Shown here piece by piece: positions 41,068 through 50,300 of a stretch of 64,000 nucleotides of DNA (position 1 is its first letter; the number at the start of each line of letters is the position of its first letter). The position numbers were made by a program, and so were the translations under genes. The notes below the pieces were generated by a model. The model ran no database searches and was not told the origin of the DNA. It saw nothing but the letters and a program-made list of their open reading frames with translations. Source of the DNA: Corallococcus carmarthensis (GTDB lineage: Bacteria > Myxococcota > Myxococcia > Myxococcales > Myxococcaceae); the NCBI RefSeq assembly GCF_003611695.1, contig NZ_RAWE01000022.1, positions 1 through 64,000 of the forward strand. Reading direction: 5' to 3'.

Positions 41068-41604
41068 TCACACCTCCACCAGCAGAACCGCCAGGGCCAG
41101 CAGCCGCTCCCGGACGCGGGCGCGCAGGGTGGCGGCGGCGGCCACGGCACGGCGCCAGGCATTCAGCGCGGCGGACGCCTCGCGCGCCAGCTCCGCCAGC
41201 AGCAGCGGCACGGGACGACGCGACAGATTCGTGGCCTGGGCGCAGTAATCACGTGCGGGACCCGTGCGGCCCGCGCTTCGGTACAGCGTGGCCCGGCGTG
41301 CGAGTAGCTCCGCGCGGGCCTCCCCTGACGCGGCGGACACCAGCCTGCCCAGTGGCTCCAGCCGCTCTGCCTCTTCTTCCGGCGTGCCCGTGCCGGGCGG
41401 AGGCAGCAGGTCCAGCAGCGCCTGTGCCGCCCACGCGTCCAGCGGCCCCTCCGCCAGTAGGCTGCGCAGCGAATCTGCGGCGGCGCTCGCGCGGCCCAGT
41501 GCGAGGCACAGCTAGGCTAGTTCGCGGCGGGCCTGACAGCGGGCGTCGCCCGCCAGCCGGGGTCGCAGTTCCACCACGTCTCCCACGCCTCGCGCAAGTT
41601 GGCA
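41068..41604 (-). pseudogene. TPR-protein gene fragment with in-frame stop
   Basis: Read leftward, VVELRPRLAGDARCQARRELA is followed by TAG (41512-41514) and continues in the same frame as LCLALGRASAAADSLRSLLA and on to LLALAVLLVEV at 41068. It is a helical TPR-like C-terminal fragment with a nonsense mutation and no start. It resembles, in style, the fragment at 45956-47050. Confidence 0.55.
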
Positions 41605-41611
41605 AGCCGCG

Positions 41612-42517
41612 TCAGATGACCTCGATGGTCGGCTCAGCGTCTTCACCAGTGCCAACTGCGAGAACGCTCCGCCGCCGAGCCGGGTCAGCCTTCGAGCGCT
41701 CCTTCGCAACTTTCTGAACGAGGTCAGCTCGGTGGATGGTCGCGGCCGCTTCCGCCTTCACATCGTTCACGACCACGAGGCCGCAGGACGATGAGAGGTG
41801 ACGGGGCACTCCTTTCACCTTGACCGTCTCCCCGGAGAGCGATGCCAAGGCCGCATGCAGGCGACGCCGTGCCTGTTCCAGCGGAGTCGCTGGCATCACG
41901 ACAACAACCTCATCACCGCCCTTTCTGTAGGCATCGCCCACGTCGGAGACTGCCTTTTCGAGGACATGGAAGAACGCCTTGATGGCCTCATCGCCAGTGG
42001 CGTGATCACCGTCCTCGTTGAATGCCTTGAGCCCGTTCATGTCGAGATAGGCCACAGAAACTGGCGAATCTGCCTGGATATTCATAATGGCGATCGCCAA
42101 GTCACGCTCAGCATAGCGTCCATCGTAAAGGATATCAAAAGGCTCTCGAAGCCGGGTCGCCCGAAGCTCGTCTTGCAGTCGCGCCAATTCCAGTCGACCC
42201 AGGTGGCCCATCTCCAGGCCTACAGTCTGCCCCGACAATAGCCGCCCGACAAGCAATGCCTGTTCTCGGCGGTCTTCGCTCTCCATCTGCTGGGCGAGCG
42301 TACTCGTGTATCGCATGTCGATAGAGTCATAGCCCCTTCGAGTATCGGGGCCATTGAGGATGCCGCGATGAATGAGCGACATCACCATTTGCATTTTTTT
42401 CGCGGACATGAACTCACTCCCGCCCAGAGGGAATGAAACGCTAATCCAGCGCTCCTGCTCAAATCGAGCAAGGAACTGCAACTCGCGGAAACGAGCATCA
42501 TTCACGTAGTCAGCCAT
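41612..42517 (-). CDS. GGDEF-domain protein
   Basis: A 301-residue protein from ATG 42517 (a frame to 42541 is also open). The N-terminal half is helical and unassigned. The C-terminal half is a GGDEF domain: 'YLDMNGLKAFNEDGDHATGD' and the active-site-like RKGGDEVVVVMP (GGDEV instead of GGDEF, about 200-204). GGDEF enzymes make cyclic di-GMP. Metal-binding Asp residues are kept, so activity is possible. Found between gpL and gpK, it is an accessory gene that could act on host signalling or in defence. Confidence 0.75.
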   Translation of the reverse strand: MADYVNDARFRELQFLARFEQERWISVSFPLGGSEFMSAKKMQMVMSLIHRGILNGPDTRRGYDSIDMRYTSTLAQQMESEDRREQALLVGRLLSGQTVGLEMGHLGRLELARLQDELRATRLREPFDILYDGRYAERDLAIAIMNIQADSPVSVAYLDMNGLKAFNEDGDHATGDEAIKAFFHVLEKAVSDVGDAYRKGGDEVVVVMPATPLEQARRRLHAALASLSGETVKVKGVPRHLSSSCGLVVVNDVKAEAAATIHRADLVQKVAKERSKADPARRRSVLAVGTGEDAEPTIEVI

Positions 42518-42664
42518 GCCGGATGGGTCCTCGTGCGCCATACACAGGCAGCAACGCCTGCTTTGTCAGCGAACCATAAGAGAAGAAGACAACGGGGCAG
42601 AAGCACTATCCCTTGGCCAGCGGAATGCCTCAGGGGTCTTCATGACCCGCCCGAGAAAAGAAGC

Positions 42665-43360
42665 CTACCGGATCAGCCCTACCGCCGGAAATCCCCCGTA
42701 CGGAAGCACTGCGGTAGTCCCAAAGCGCAGCTTGCAGCTTGTGAGGCGCTTCCCGCAGCGGTCCTCGGTGGCACTGGACGTCAGCGTATCGTCCAGCTTC
42801 GCTACCGGGGGCCCCGCGTAGCCGCAGCCCTCCCCCCGGTACTCCCAGGGGCACATCTGCGTGATGATGCGCAGGGGGATGCGGACGCCGTCCAGGTCGC
42901 ACTTCGCGGCCAGGCTGAACTCGATGACGTGCTTGTTCTCCACCGTCTTCTGATCCACCACGAATTCGTCGTCCGGGAAGGCATCCAGCGGCGAGGCGGT
43001 GGGGTTGACGCCCCCGGGGTAGTTCACCGCGTCCAGGTAGCGGACGAAGGTGCGCTTCCGGAGGACGCGCGCGCCCAGCAGATCGTTCAAGTCCCGCGCC
43101 ATGGCGCCGATGGTGCCGGCGACGTTGGCGAGCGTCAGGGTGGGCCGGGGCAGCCGGCCCATGCCCGACTTGTCGAAGCCCTTCACCTGGATGGCCCAGG
43201 GCTCGTACGCCATGCCCTGCCAGACGACGGGCCCGCGGAGGCCATTGGTACCCGCGTGGAAGTGGCTGACGCCCCCGCCAGGCAGGTTGGTGGCGTCCAG
43301 GACGAAGAGCTCCACGAGGGCCCCCGCGTCCAGCCTCTGGATGTCGTTGGCGATGCTCAC
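42665..43360 (-). CDS. minor tail protein L
   Basis: A 231-residue gpL homologue: NDIQRLDAGALVELFVLDAT at the start and conserved cysteines in AKCDLDG, MCPWEYRGEGCGY and DRCGKRLTSCKLRFG, which in gpL ligate an iron-sulfur cluster or metal. GTG 43360 overlaps the stop of gpM (GTGA), so the two are coupled. It bridges tail tube and tip. Confidence 0.9.
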   Translation of the reverse strand: MSIANDIQRLDAGALVELFVLDATNLPGGGVSHFHAGTNGLRGPVVWQGMAYEPWAIQVKGFDKSGMGRLPRPTLTLANVAGTIGAMARDLNDLLGARVLRKRTFVRYLDAVNYPGGVNPTASPLDAFPDDEFVVDQKTVENKHVIEFSLAAKCDLDGVRIPLRIITQMCPWEYRGEGCGYAGPPVAKLDDTLTSSATEDRCGKRLTSCKLRFGTTAVLPYGGFPAVGLIR

Positions 43361-43944
43361 CCTGCCTCCTCCTGGAACGTCGCAGTGAAGTCGTAGGCAT
43401 TGAAGCCCTTCGCGGTGCGGTGCCACTCCTCGCACACGACGTGCGCCACCAGTTCGCCCGCGCCGGTGAAGGTGAGCGCCGCCCCAGCGGCTGGCGCCGC
43501 AGTGAAGGTGACGAGACCCGAGGCAGAGAGCACGTAGGCGGTCCCCGCCACCTGGGCGACGCCCGCCACGTAGACGGTGGGCGGCGCCGACCAGTCTGCG
43601 GCGGGCACCAGCAGATGCGGCATCTCCGGGGACAGCGGACGCTGGAGGAGCCACTGTGTCCGCGCCTCGTCTCCCACCCCGAAGGGCTGCGCGGCGACCG
43701 ACCAAGCTGTGTCCGGGGTGACGAACTCGAAGGGCTCGACGCCCGCGCGGGCGCGCAGGAAGGACTCCAGGGCGTCCGCGTCCACCTTCGTGAGGCTGGA
43801 GAACTGGAGGGCCCAGCGCCGCAGGACGGGGTTGAGTCCGTCCCCGGATCGCTGGGTGTAGCCCTCACCGAACTGCGCCTTGCGCACCCGGAGCACCGAG
43901 TCCGCCTGGGCCCCGTAGTCCGGAGTGAAGGGGAAGCGCTCCAT
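43357..43944 (-). CDS. minor tail protein M
   Basis: A 195-residue gpM homologue: MERFPFTPDYGAQ, 'VRKAQFGEGYTQRSGDGLNP' and WALQFSSL are diagnostic of the family. The C-terminal half has a beta-rich insert not found in lambda gpM (109 residues), ending GFNAYDFTATFQEE. It is the first tail-tip gene after the inserted region that separates it from the tape measure gene. Confidence 0.9.
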   Translation of the reverse strand: MERFPFTPDYGAQADSVLRVRKAQFGEGYTQRSGDGLNPVLRRWALQFSSLTKVDADALESFLRARAGVEPFEFVTPDTAWSVAAQPFGVGDEARTQWLLQRPLSPEMPHLLVPAADWSAPPTVYVAGVAQVAGTAYVLSASGLVTFTAAPAAGAALTFTGAGELVAHVVCEEWHRTAKGFNAYDFTATFQEEAG

Positions 43945-44163
43945 GGCCTACCGCCCCCTTTTGGGCATCCACCTGGTCATGCGGCAGATCATTGGCGACA
44001 GCGTGGACGGTGGCCGTCGTGACTTCGAGGCAGTCCTGAAGCGCAGTCGTCCATCCTGACGCTAGGGCGGACCGCCCCTTCGCTGCATGTAAAGTCTCGC
44101 TCCTCAGGTCCTGCTCCCTAACAAGAGCGTCTCCGCCGCATTTTCCGAGTTACAGTTGCAAGG

Positions 44164-44598
44164 CTAGTATGGAATGTCCTCGTCCGAGGAAATGCCATCC
44201 TTGACTGAGACGCGGACGCAACTGTCGCAGAGTCTCTTTCCAGAGAATTCTCCCGCGCCCGGCGAAGTAACCAAGGGCCACGGGGCGGTATACGGAACAG
44301 ACTTGCGGCACTTTGCGCAAGTAACGAATTTCGCCTTTAGGCGTGATTGCTCACTCGATTTGGGGACCAATAGAAGTTCTTGAGCGGTGCCGTTGCTAAA
44401 GTGAGCGCATAGCTCATCTGCAGTGAGCCTTTTTGCGCGAACAAGATCAGCCGCACTTCGGCAGAACTCCACAACCGCCTTTAGGCAGGCGCTGCAATAG
44501 ATGACCGGGTCCTTGCCTAGTTGAATGCGCGCCCAGTCGTCCACGCGCTGGGAGCAGAATCGACAAGGAAGCTGACCGGATTTCTTCACTCGTGCCAC
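44164..44598 (-). CDS. double zinc-ribbon protein, hypothetical
   Basis: A 144-residue protein from GTG 44598 with a very strong ribosome site, AAGGAGGTGA. Two Cys4 pairs (CRFCSQ with YCSACL, and CAKCRKS with LCDSCV) suggest two zinc ribbons around a helical segment. It is part of the inserted region between tape measure and gpM. Function unknown. Confidence 0.65.
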   Translation of the reverse strand: MARVKKSGQLPCRFCSQRVDDWARIQLGKDPVIYCSACLKAVVEFCRSAADLVRAKRLTADELCAHFSNGTAQELLLVPKSSEQSRLKAKFVTCAKCRKSVPYTAPWPLVTSPGAGEFSGKRLCDSCVRVSVKDGISSDEDIPY

Positions 44599-45311
44599 GT
44601 CCCTCACCTCCTTGGCGACCCTACCAGACCGACGGGCCAAATACGTGGATCCAGCACGGATCGCACAGCCGAACTCCGAGAGCCTTCGCGCGCACCGATG
44701 TTCACCTGCTTGCCCCGTGCACCCCGCGCGATTCAAGCAGGAAGGGCGCGCGTCAAGGCTACGTCGTCCTGCGGGTCCACAAAGTCCGAAGGCGCGCAGA
44801 CTGCCGGGGTACAATCCTGCGTTCGTTATGCAACCTCGGTGTAGATGACCGAGCGAGACAGGACCATTTCATGAGCGGCTTTGAAAAAGGTGGCATGTAC
44901 GATCTCACATGGAAGAAGGCCGTGACGTGGCACTCTCCGGTCTGCCAAGCCAATGCGTGCTGGCACGAGAATTCTTACAACGGAGGAGACGACTTCCTCG
45001 ATCAGCTCTTCGAAACCCAACTTCGACCGCGCGGATTCGCCCGCCATCCAATCAAGACTACTTCAGCATTGCGTCTCTCGGGACCGGGCATCAGCGCCGG
45101 GAGCACAGACGAACTGTTCTCTGCGATCCGAAAGCCTCTTCCAGCGCCGATACATCCTAGAAACGTGTCTTCGCCATGACGGCCTTCTGCTAGCGGCCCG
45201 GAGGCATCATTACCGCTGACCGCCTGTCACAAGGAGCAGAGCGAACAGATCCGTTTCCTGGCTTGGTCGCGCAGCGCTGCCAGCGTGAAGGCCTTCCCCA
45301 GCGCCGCCTAC
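44599..45311. other. non-structural insert with weak coding signal
   Basis: About 700 bases without a clear gene. Composition is closer to 55 percent GC than the surroundings. A rightward frame 44871-45179 is listed separately; an overlapping leftward frame 44826-45047 is equally plausible by composition. Left over are GC-rich sequences without motif. Confidence 0.4.
44871..45179 (+). CDS. possible small gene, doubtful
   Basis: A 102-residue frame starting MSGFEKGGMYDLTWKKAVTW with AGGACC some eight bases upstream. The first half looks like a soluble protein; the second half is Arg/Pro-rich. An opposite-strand frame overlaps it, so only one, or neither, is real. Confidence 0.25.
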   Translation: MSGFEKGGMYDLTWKKAVTWHSPVCQANACWHENSYNGGDDFLDQLFETQLRPRGFARHPIKTTSALRLSGPGISAGSTDELFSAIRKPLPAPIHPRNVSSP

Positions 45312-45445
45312 CTACTCAACAAAGGTGTGCGTCATTCCACCTGGGGCCCTCTCCTCGCGCCTCACCTTGCGGACTGCGTCAAGGCGGCGGCCCAGGCGCT
45401 TCGCCTCAGCGCGCCCTCGTCGGCGCTCGCCTTGACGCTGGGGGC
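45312..45445 (-). pseudogene. displaced 3' end of a tape measure gene
   Basis: Read leftward in the frame ending at TAG 45312, this gives RAEAKRLGRRLDAVRKVRRE and then APGGMTHTFVE. The end of the intact tape measure protein (47318) is RAEAERLGRRLADAVRKVMR, then APGGMTYTFVRGR. Upstream, in another frame, SVKASADEG matches QVSASGEG. It is a frameshifted relic of the same gene end, separated from the living gene by the HNH and TPR insert. Confidence 0.7.
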
Positions 45446-45486
45446 GCTGCGCCAGGTTCGGACCGGCGGCCGCAGTTCAGCAGCAG

Positions 45487-45804
45487 CTACCTCAACTCGC
45501 GTCGTCGTAACAGCCTGCCCGCGTAGTCCCGCTTGGCGTAGCAGTTCGTTGCCCGGTGTCCTTTGTGGCCGCAGCGGAAGCACACGAAGCCTTTCGCACC
45601 GTGGATGCGGCCGTGGACGCCTCGCGACACCGCAGTGAGGTTCTCCGGCCGGTTGTCCCCCTTGTCGCCGTTGATGTGGTGGACGACTTGCCCCTCTTGG
45701 AGAGGCCCCCCGAGCTTCTCCTCCATCGTGTAGACGTGGACGAACCGCATCCGTCCGTCACGGGCCCGGAACGTCTTGTAGCCGTTCTTCCATCCGAAGC
45801 TCAT
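45487..45804 (-). CDS. HNH endonuclease with CCHC zinc knuckle
   Basis: A 105-residue HNH homing endonuclease-type protein: VVHHINGDKGDNRPENL is the HNH core, and the C-terminus has CFRCGHKGHRATNC, a CCHC zinc knuckle that may bind nucleic acid. ATG 45804 follows AGGAGG. It stands immediately upstream of the displaced tape measure end, in the inserted region, and is a likely cause of that insertion. Confidence 0.8.
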   Translation of the reverse strand: MSFGWKNGYKTFRARDGRMRFVHVYTMEEKLGGPLQEGQVVHHINGDKGDNRPENLTAVSRGVHGRIHGAKGFVCFRCGHKGHRATNCYAKRDYAGRLLRRRELR

Positions 45805-45955
45805 GCGGCCTCCTGGGTGCCCACGTGGCGGCAGTGCTACGTGGGGAACCCCAATAGCATACCACAAAAGACCACATTGGACCACCTGCACGAATGAATG
45901 AGCCCCGCATATGCGGAGTAGCCGCTGGGCGGCTGAGTTACTGACGACGCCAAGC

Positions 45956-47050
45956 TCAAGGCGAACGTGGAAGCGCGGCTGGTGCGCGTGGGCGACGCGC
46001 TGGTGGCGCTGGAGAAGGCCGCGCGGCTCGCGCCGGACGCGGCCGTGCTGCTGGACCTGGAGGACCTGAGCCTGCGCTGCGAGCGGCCCGAGCATGCCCG
46101 CAGTGCGCTGGAGTCGCTGCTGTCCACGCTGCCGCGCACCGCGGCGCCGGAGAAGCTGGCGGACGTGCGCGCGCGGCTGGGCCGGGCGTGTGAGCTCCTG
46201 GGCGACCGTGAGGGCGCCATTGCCGCGTACGCGCAGGCGTTCCCGCTGCGGCGGCTGGACGACGTGCGCGCCACTCGGCTGGAAGCCCTCTACACGGAGG
46301 CCGGCGAGATGCAGGCACTGGCCGAGCTATGGGCCACGCGCGCGCAGGCGCTGGCGGGCGCGGACCGGTCGGAAGAAGCGGCGCCGCTGTTCTTCCAGAG
46401 CGCGCGCGCCCTGCTGGAGCGCGGGGAGAAGGCCGCCGCGCTGATGCGCCTGGCTTCCGCGCTGGAGGCGAGCCCCGAGGGACCGCTCGCCGCGGAAGTG
46501 CTGGAGGCCCTGGCCGAGCTGGAGCTGGAGCGCGGCGAGAAGCTGGAGGCGGCGCGGCTGTACGCGCGGCGGGCCACGCTGGTGCCAGAGGCCCGGGCGG
46601 GCGCGAAGCTGCTCTTCCGCGTCGCTGCTGGCCGCGGGCACCAGCCGCGAGGAGGCCTTCCTCGCCGAGGCGCTGGAGCGCGACGCGACGTTCGCGCCCG
46701 CGCGGATCCGCCGGGGCGAGCTGCGGCTGACCACGGATGCCCGCGCCGCGCTGGAGGACTTCGAGGCGGTGCTGGCCCTGCCGCCCGCGGACGTGGATGC
46801 CCCGCGTGAGGCGGAGCGCGTGGCCCTCACGCGCAAGGCCGCCACCGCCGCCGTGCGCGCGAACCGCACGGACGCGGCCCGGCGCCTGCTCGCGGAGTTC
46901 TGCGCGCGCACGCCGAAGGACTTGGACGCGCGGCTTGAGTTGGCCGCGCTGCACCGCAAGGCCGGCGCCAGCCGGGCCCGGGCGGACCTGCTGGCGGAGC
47001 TGTGGCCGCGCCTCGCCGGAGCCGCCCGCTGCCCGCCCTGCGAATCCTGA
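45956..47050 (+). pseudogene. TPR-protein gene fragment, frameshifted
   Basis: A rightward frame without start gives TPR-like helices (LVALEKAARLAPDAAVLLDL, GDREGAIAAYAQAFPLRRL, EEAAPLFFQSARALLERGEK) until about 46620; coding sense then passes to another frame that continues as VLALPPADVDAPREAERVAL and ends ARCPPCES at 47050. So it is the C-terminal part of a large myxobacterial TPR protein with at least one frameshift. It runs against the late operon inside the insert. Confidence 0.65.
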
Positions 47051-47072
47051 GCGGGCGGCCGCGGCTCTACCT

Positions 47073-47210
47073 CTAGAAGAACGCCGCGAGCAGGCTGAGC
47101 ACCGCAGGCAAGAGCAACAACAGGTTGATGACCGCGTAGAGGAGAGAGAGCCACGCTGCGGTACGGCGGATGGACGACGTCTTGATTCGCTTGGTGATGT
47201 TCTTGTTCAT
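47073..47210 (-). CDS. 45-residue membrane protein
   Basis: A small frame, too short for usual predictions: MNKNITKRIKTSSIRR followed by a hydrophobic stretch LSLLYAVINLLLLLPAVLSL. Basic N-terminus and one or two membrane helices. GGTGGG lies before ATG 47210. It sits between the TPR fragment and the tape measure end. Function unknown. Confidence 0.45.
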   Translation of the reverse strand: MNKNITKRIKTSSIRRTAAWLSLLYAVINLLLLLPAVLSLLAAFF

Positions 47211-47317
47211 ACCCACCACGTAACGAATTGATCTAAAAATTTGACGGATGGTCCGTTCTCCCCATACCCCTGGTCGGCGCCTCGACCATGGACGGGGTAC
47301 GCCCCTCCCCTCTTCTC

Positions 47318-50300
47318 CTACCGCCCCCGGACGAACGTGTACGTCATGCCTCCGGGGGCCATCTCCTCGCGCATCACCTTCCGGACTGCGTCCGCGAGGC
47401 GGCGGCCCAGACGCTCCGCCTCCGCGCGCCCGCCCTCCCCTGACGCGCTCACCTGGGAGGAGCCGTCCGAGTTGATGGTGATGGAGATGGTCTGGTTAAC
47501 GTCCCCTCCCCCCAGCGCCTCGTTGGGGACGATGCGGCCGGAGCTGGAAGGGATGAAGAGCTCCGGCCCCAACTCGCCCACCAGGTGCGCCTGCTGCGCG
47601 CGGACGGACCCGCCGGCCGCGTGCGCGCCGCCCAGCATGAAGTTGTAGGTGCCGCTCATGTCCGCGCCGCCGACCATGGTGGAGCCGCTGCCGCCGGACG
47701 AGCCCATCCCGCTGATGGCGTCCATGCCCAGGTTGACGAGCGCCATGAAGGCCTTCTGCGCCGCGAGCCGCGCCAGGTCCTTCAGGATGCCATCCACGAG
47801 GGCGGAGAACTCCAGCCGGCCCGTGGTGACGAAATTCGCGAAGGCGTCCGCCATGTGCTGCGTGGCCGTGCCGACGATCTCCTTCGTGTAGGAGAAGCCA
47901 CCGTGGAGCTGGTCCTGGAGGCGCTCCACTTCCTGCCGGTACTGCTCCGCGGTGATGCGCCCCTCGGCGAAGAGCTGCTTCACCATCTCCAGGCGCTTCT
48001 GCAGCTCCGCCGTCGGGTTGAGCTGCTTGGCGAGTTGGTCCATCTCCGTCTTCAGCGCCGCCTCGGCCTTGCCCTCCGGCGTCCACATCTCCCGGGCCTT
48101 CTTCATGGCCTTCGCGTACTCCTCCGCCTTGATGCGCTGAGCCGCGAGCTCCTCGCCCAGCAGCTTCTGGGCCTGGGCGTACTTCACGGTGTCCTGATTG
48201 CCCAGCTCGCGATTGAGGCTCTGGAGCACCTGCTTGCGCTCCTCCTCCGCCTTCTTCACCCGCTCCGTCTCCTCCTTCTGCTTCCGGAGGGCCTCCAACT
48301 GGGCGATGGCCGCGTCCGCCCGCGCGATCATCTTCGGGTCTTTCAGCGAGCGGTATTCGTCGGAGAGCTCCTTCGCTTCGTCCTTCGTCTTGCCGAGGGT
48401 GCGCGCCTCCTCTTCCAGGTTCATCAGCCACTGCTCCTGGCGCTTGAGCAGCTTCTCCCGGGCCTTCTCCTCCTGCTCTGCCTCCTTGAGTGAGGCCTTC
48501 GTGTTGGCGGTGCTCTCCTTCGCGGCGGCCGCGCTCACCTTCGCGTCTTCCGCTCGTGCAGCCCGCACCCGCTGGAGGCTCTTCTCGATGTCGGCCGCGC
48601 GCTGCATTTGGATGCTGAGATCCTTCTCCAGGGGCGCTAGCTTCTTCTCAATGTCCTCGGCGTAGGCGGGGTCCGCACGAACCTTCGAGAATGGCACGTC
48701 ACGACCTATGTTCTTCGACAGCCTTTCATCGTTGTAGTGATTCAGCACGATCCAACGCTTCACGCCGTTGTTGGGATCGTTGATTTCCTTTTCGAGCCGG
48801 TCAATCTCAGCCAAGGCCGCCACCAGATCCTCCTGGGAGAGGCTTTCGTAAACCCTGACGACATCCTCCGCTGAGTCGCCAACGTTTTTCAGGGCATCCT
48901 GGTATCTCCCCCCCAGCGACGCCATTTCCGTGCGCGCGATAGCGGCGGCCTTCTGCGCCTTCTCGTAGTCCTTGAGGGCCTTCGTTTCGCGGATGAGGTT
49001 CTCCGCGATTTGACTGCCACGGGTGGCGTTGGCGCCGCTCTCTTGAGCGAACTGCCGCGTCTTCTCCTTCGCGTCCTCTGCGGCTTTGCCGTACTCGTGC
49101 CAGAGGGCGACCGCCGTGGTGAGGGCGCCGGTGATGATGCCGATGGGCCCACCCATGAACTCCAGCGCCGTCTTCCCCGCGCGCGCCGCCAGGGACGCGC
49201 CCTCGATGGCTGACGCCTCCCTCACCTTCGCCAGCGCCAGCTCCGTGGAAGCCAGCGTGGCACGCTTCGTCGCCGACATGAGGCTGCCCTCCACGGCCGC
49301 CGAAGCCTGGAGCGCCGCGAGCTTCTTCTCCAACATGGCCTGCGCCGAGCGGAGCGCGGCGATGCGGCTCTCGTCGGCGGCCCGGGCGTACTTCGCCTCG
49401 GCGAGCGCGGCGCTCGCAGCGGACTCGCGCGCCTGGGTGAGCGCGGTGGACTTCGCAACCAGCCCCTTCACCCACTCCTGGGCCCACGTGGCCCCGCGCA
49501 TGGCCGCCACCACCACCAGCGCCTCACCGAAGAGCTTCACGGCGTAGGTGGCCGTCTCGAAGTTCTCCGTCAGCGCCCGGACTCCCGGCTCCGTCGCGGA
49601 GAGGATGTCGCCGCCCACCTCGCCCTGGAGCTCCGAGAAGCGCGCGCGGAGCTGGTCCAAGGCGAATTGGGGCGTGCTCGCCATCTTGTTGAAGGCGGCC
49701 TCCGTGCGTCCGGCGGAGTCCTGCATGTGCTTCAGGGAGGCGGCGAAGTCCGCGGAGGCGGTGCCGGTGAGCGTCATCACCGGAAGCAGGGCTTCCACGC
49801 CCCCGAAGAGCATGGCCATCTCCTCGGTACTGCCACGCGTCTTCTCTTTCACGTCCTGGAGGAAGCCGGCGAGCCCTTTGGCCTTCAGCGCGGTGACGGA
49901 GAACTCCAGGCCGAGCGCGTCCGCGAGCTTCGCTGCTTCGTGGGACGGCTTCGCGGTGGCGGCGATGATGGCGCGCAGGCCTTCCATGGCCGTGGACGTC
50001 TGGATGTTGTTCTTCGTGAGGGCACCCGTGGCCGCGAGCAGTTCCGCGAGGCTGACGCCCGTCTGGGAGGCGATGGGGGCCACCCGGCCGATGAAGCGTG
50101 AGAGGTCCTCGATGCTCGTCTTCCCATCCGCGGCGCTCACGAACATCATGTCCGCCGCCTGGGTGACGTTGCGCAGCTGGCTGCCGTAGCTGGCCATGAC
50201 GCCCGTCAGGCCGTCCGCAGCCGTCCTCACGTCCGTCACGCCGCCAATGGCCAGCTTGTTGGAGACGGTGAGCAACTCCGTGGCCTTCGCCGCGTCGCTC

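Noticed and set aside
43943-44059. 38-codon rightward frame opposite the gpM start
   Set aside because: Starts on the complement of the gpM start codon, no ribosome site, short; no evidence of coding.
44826-45047. 73-codon leftward frame
   Set aside because: Overlaps an equally plausible rightward frame; composition alone cannot decide and no ribosome site is seen.
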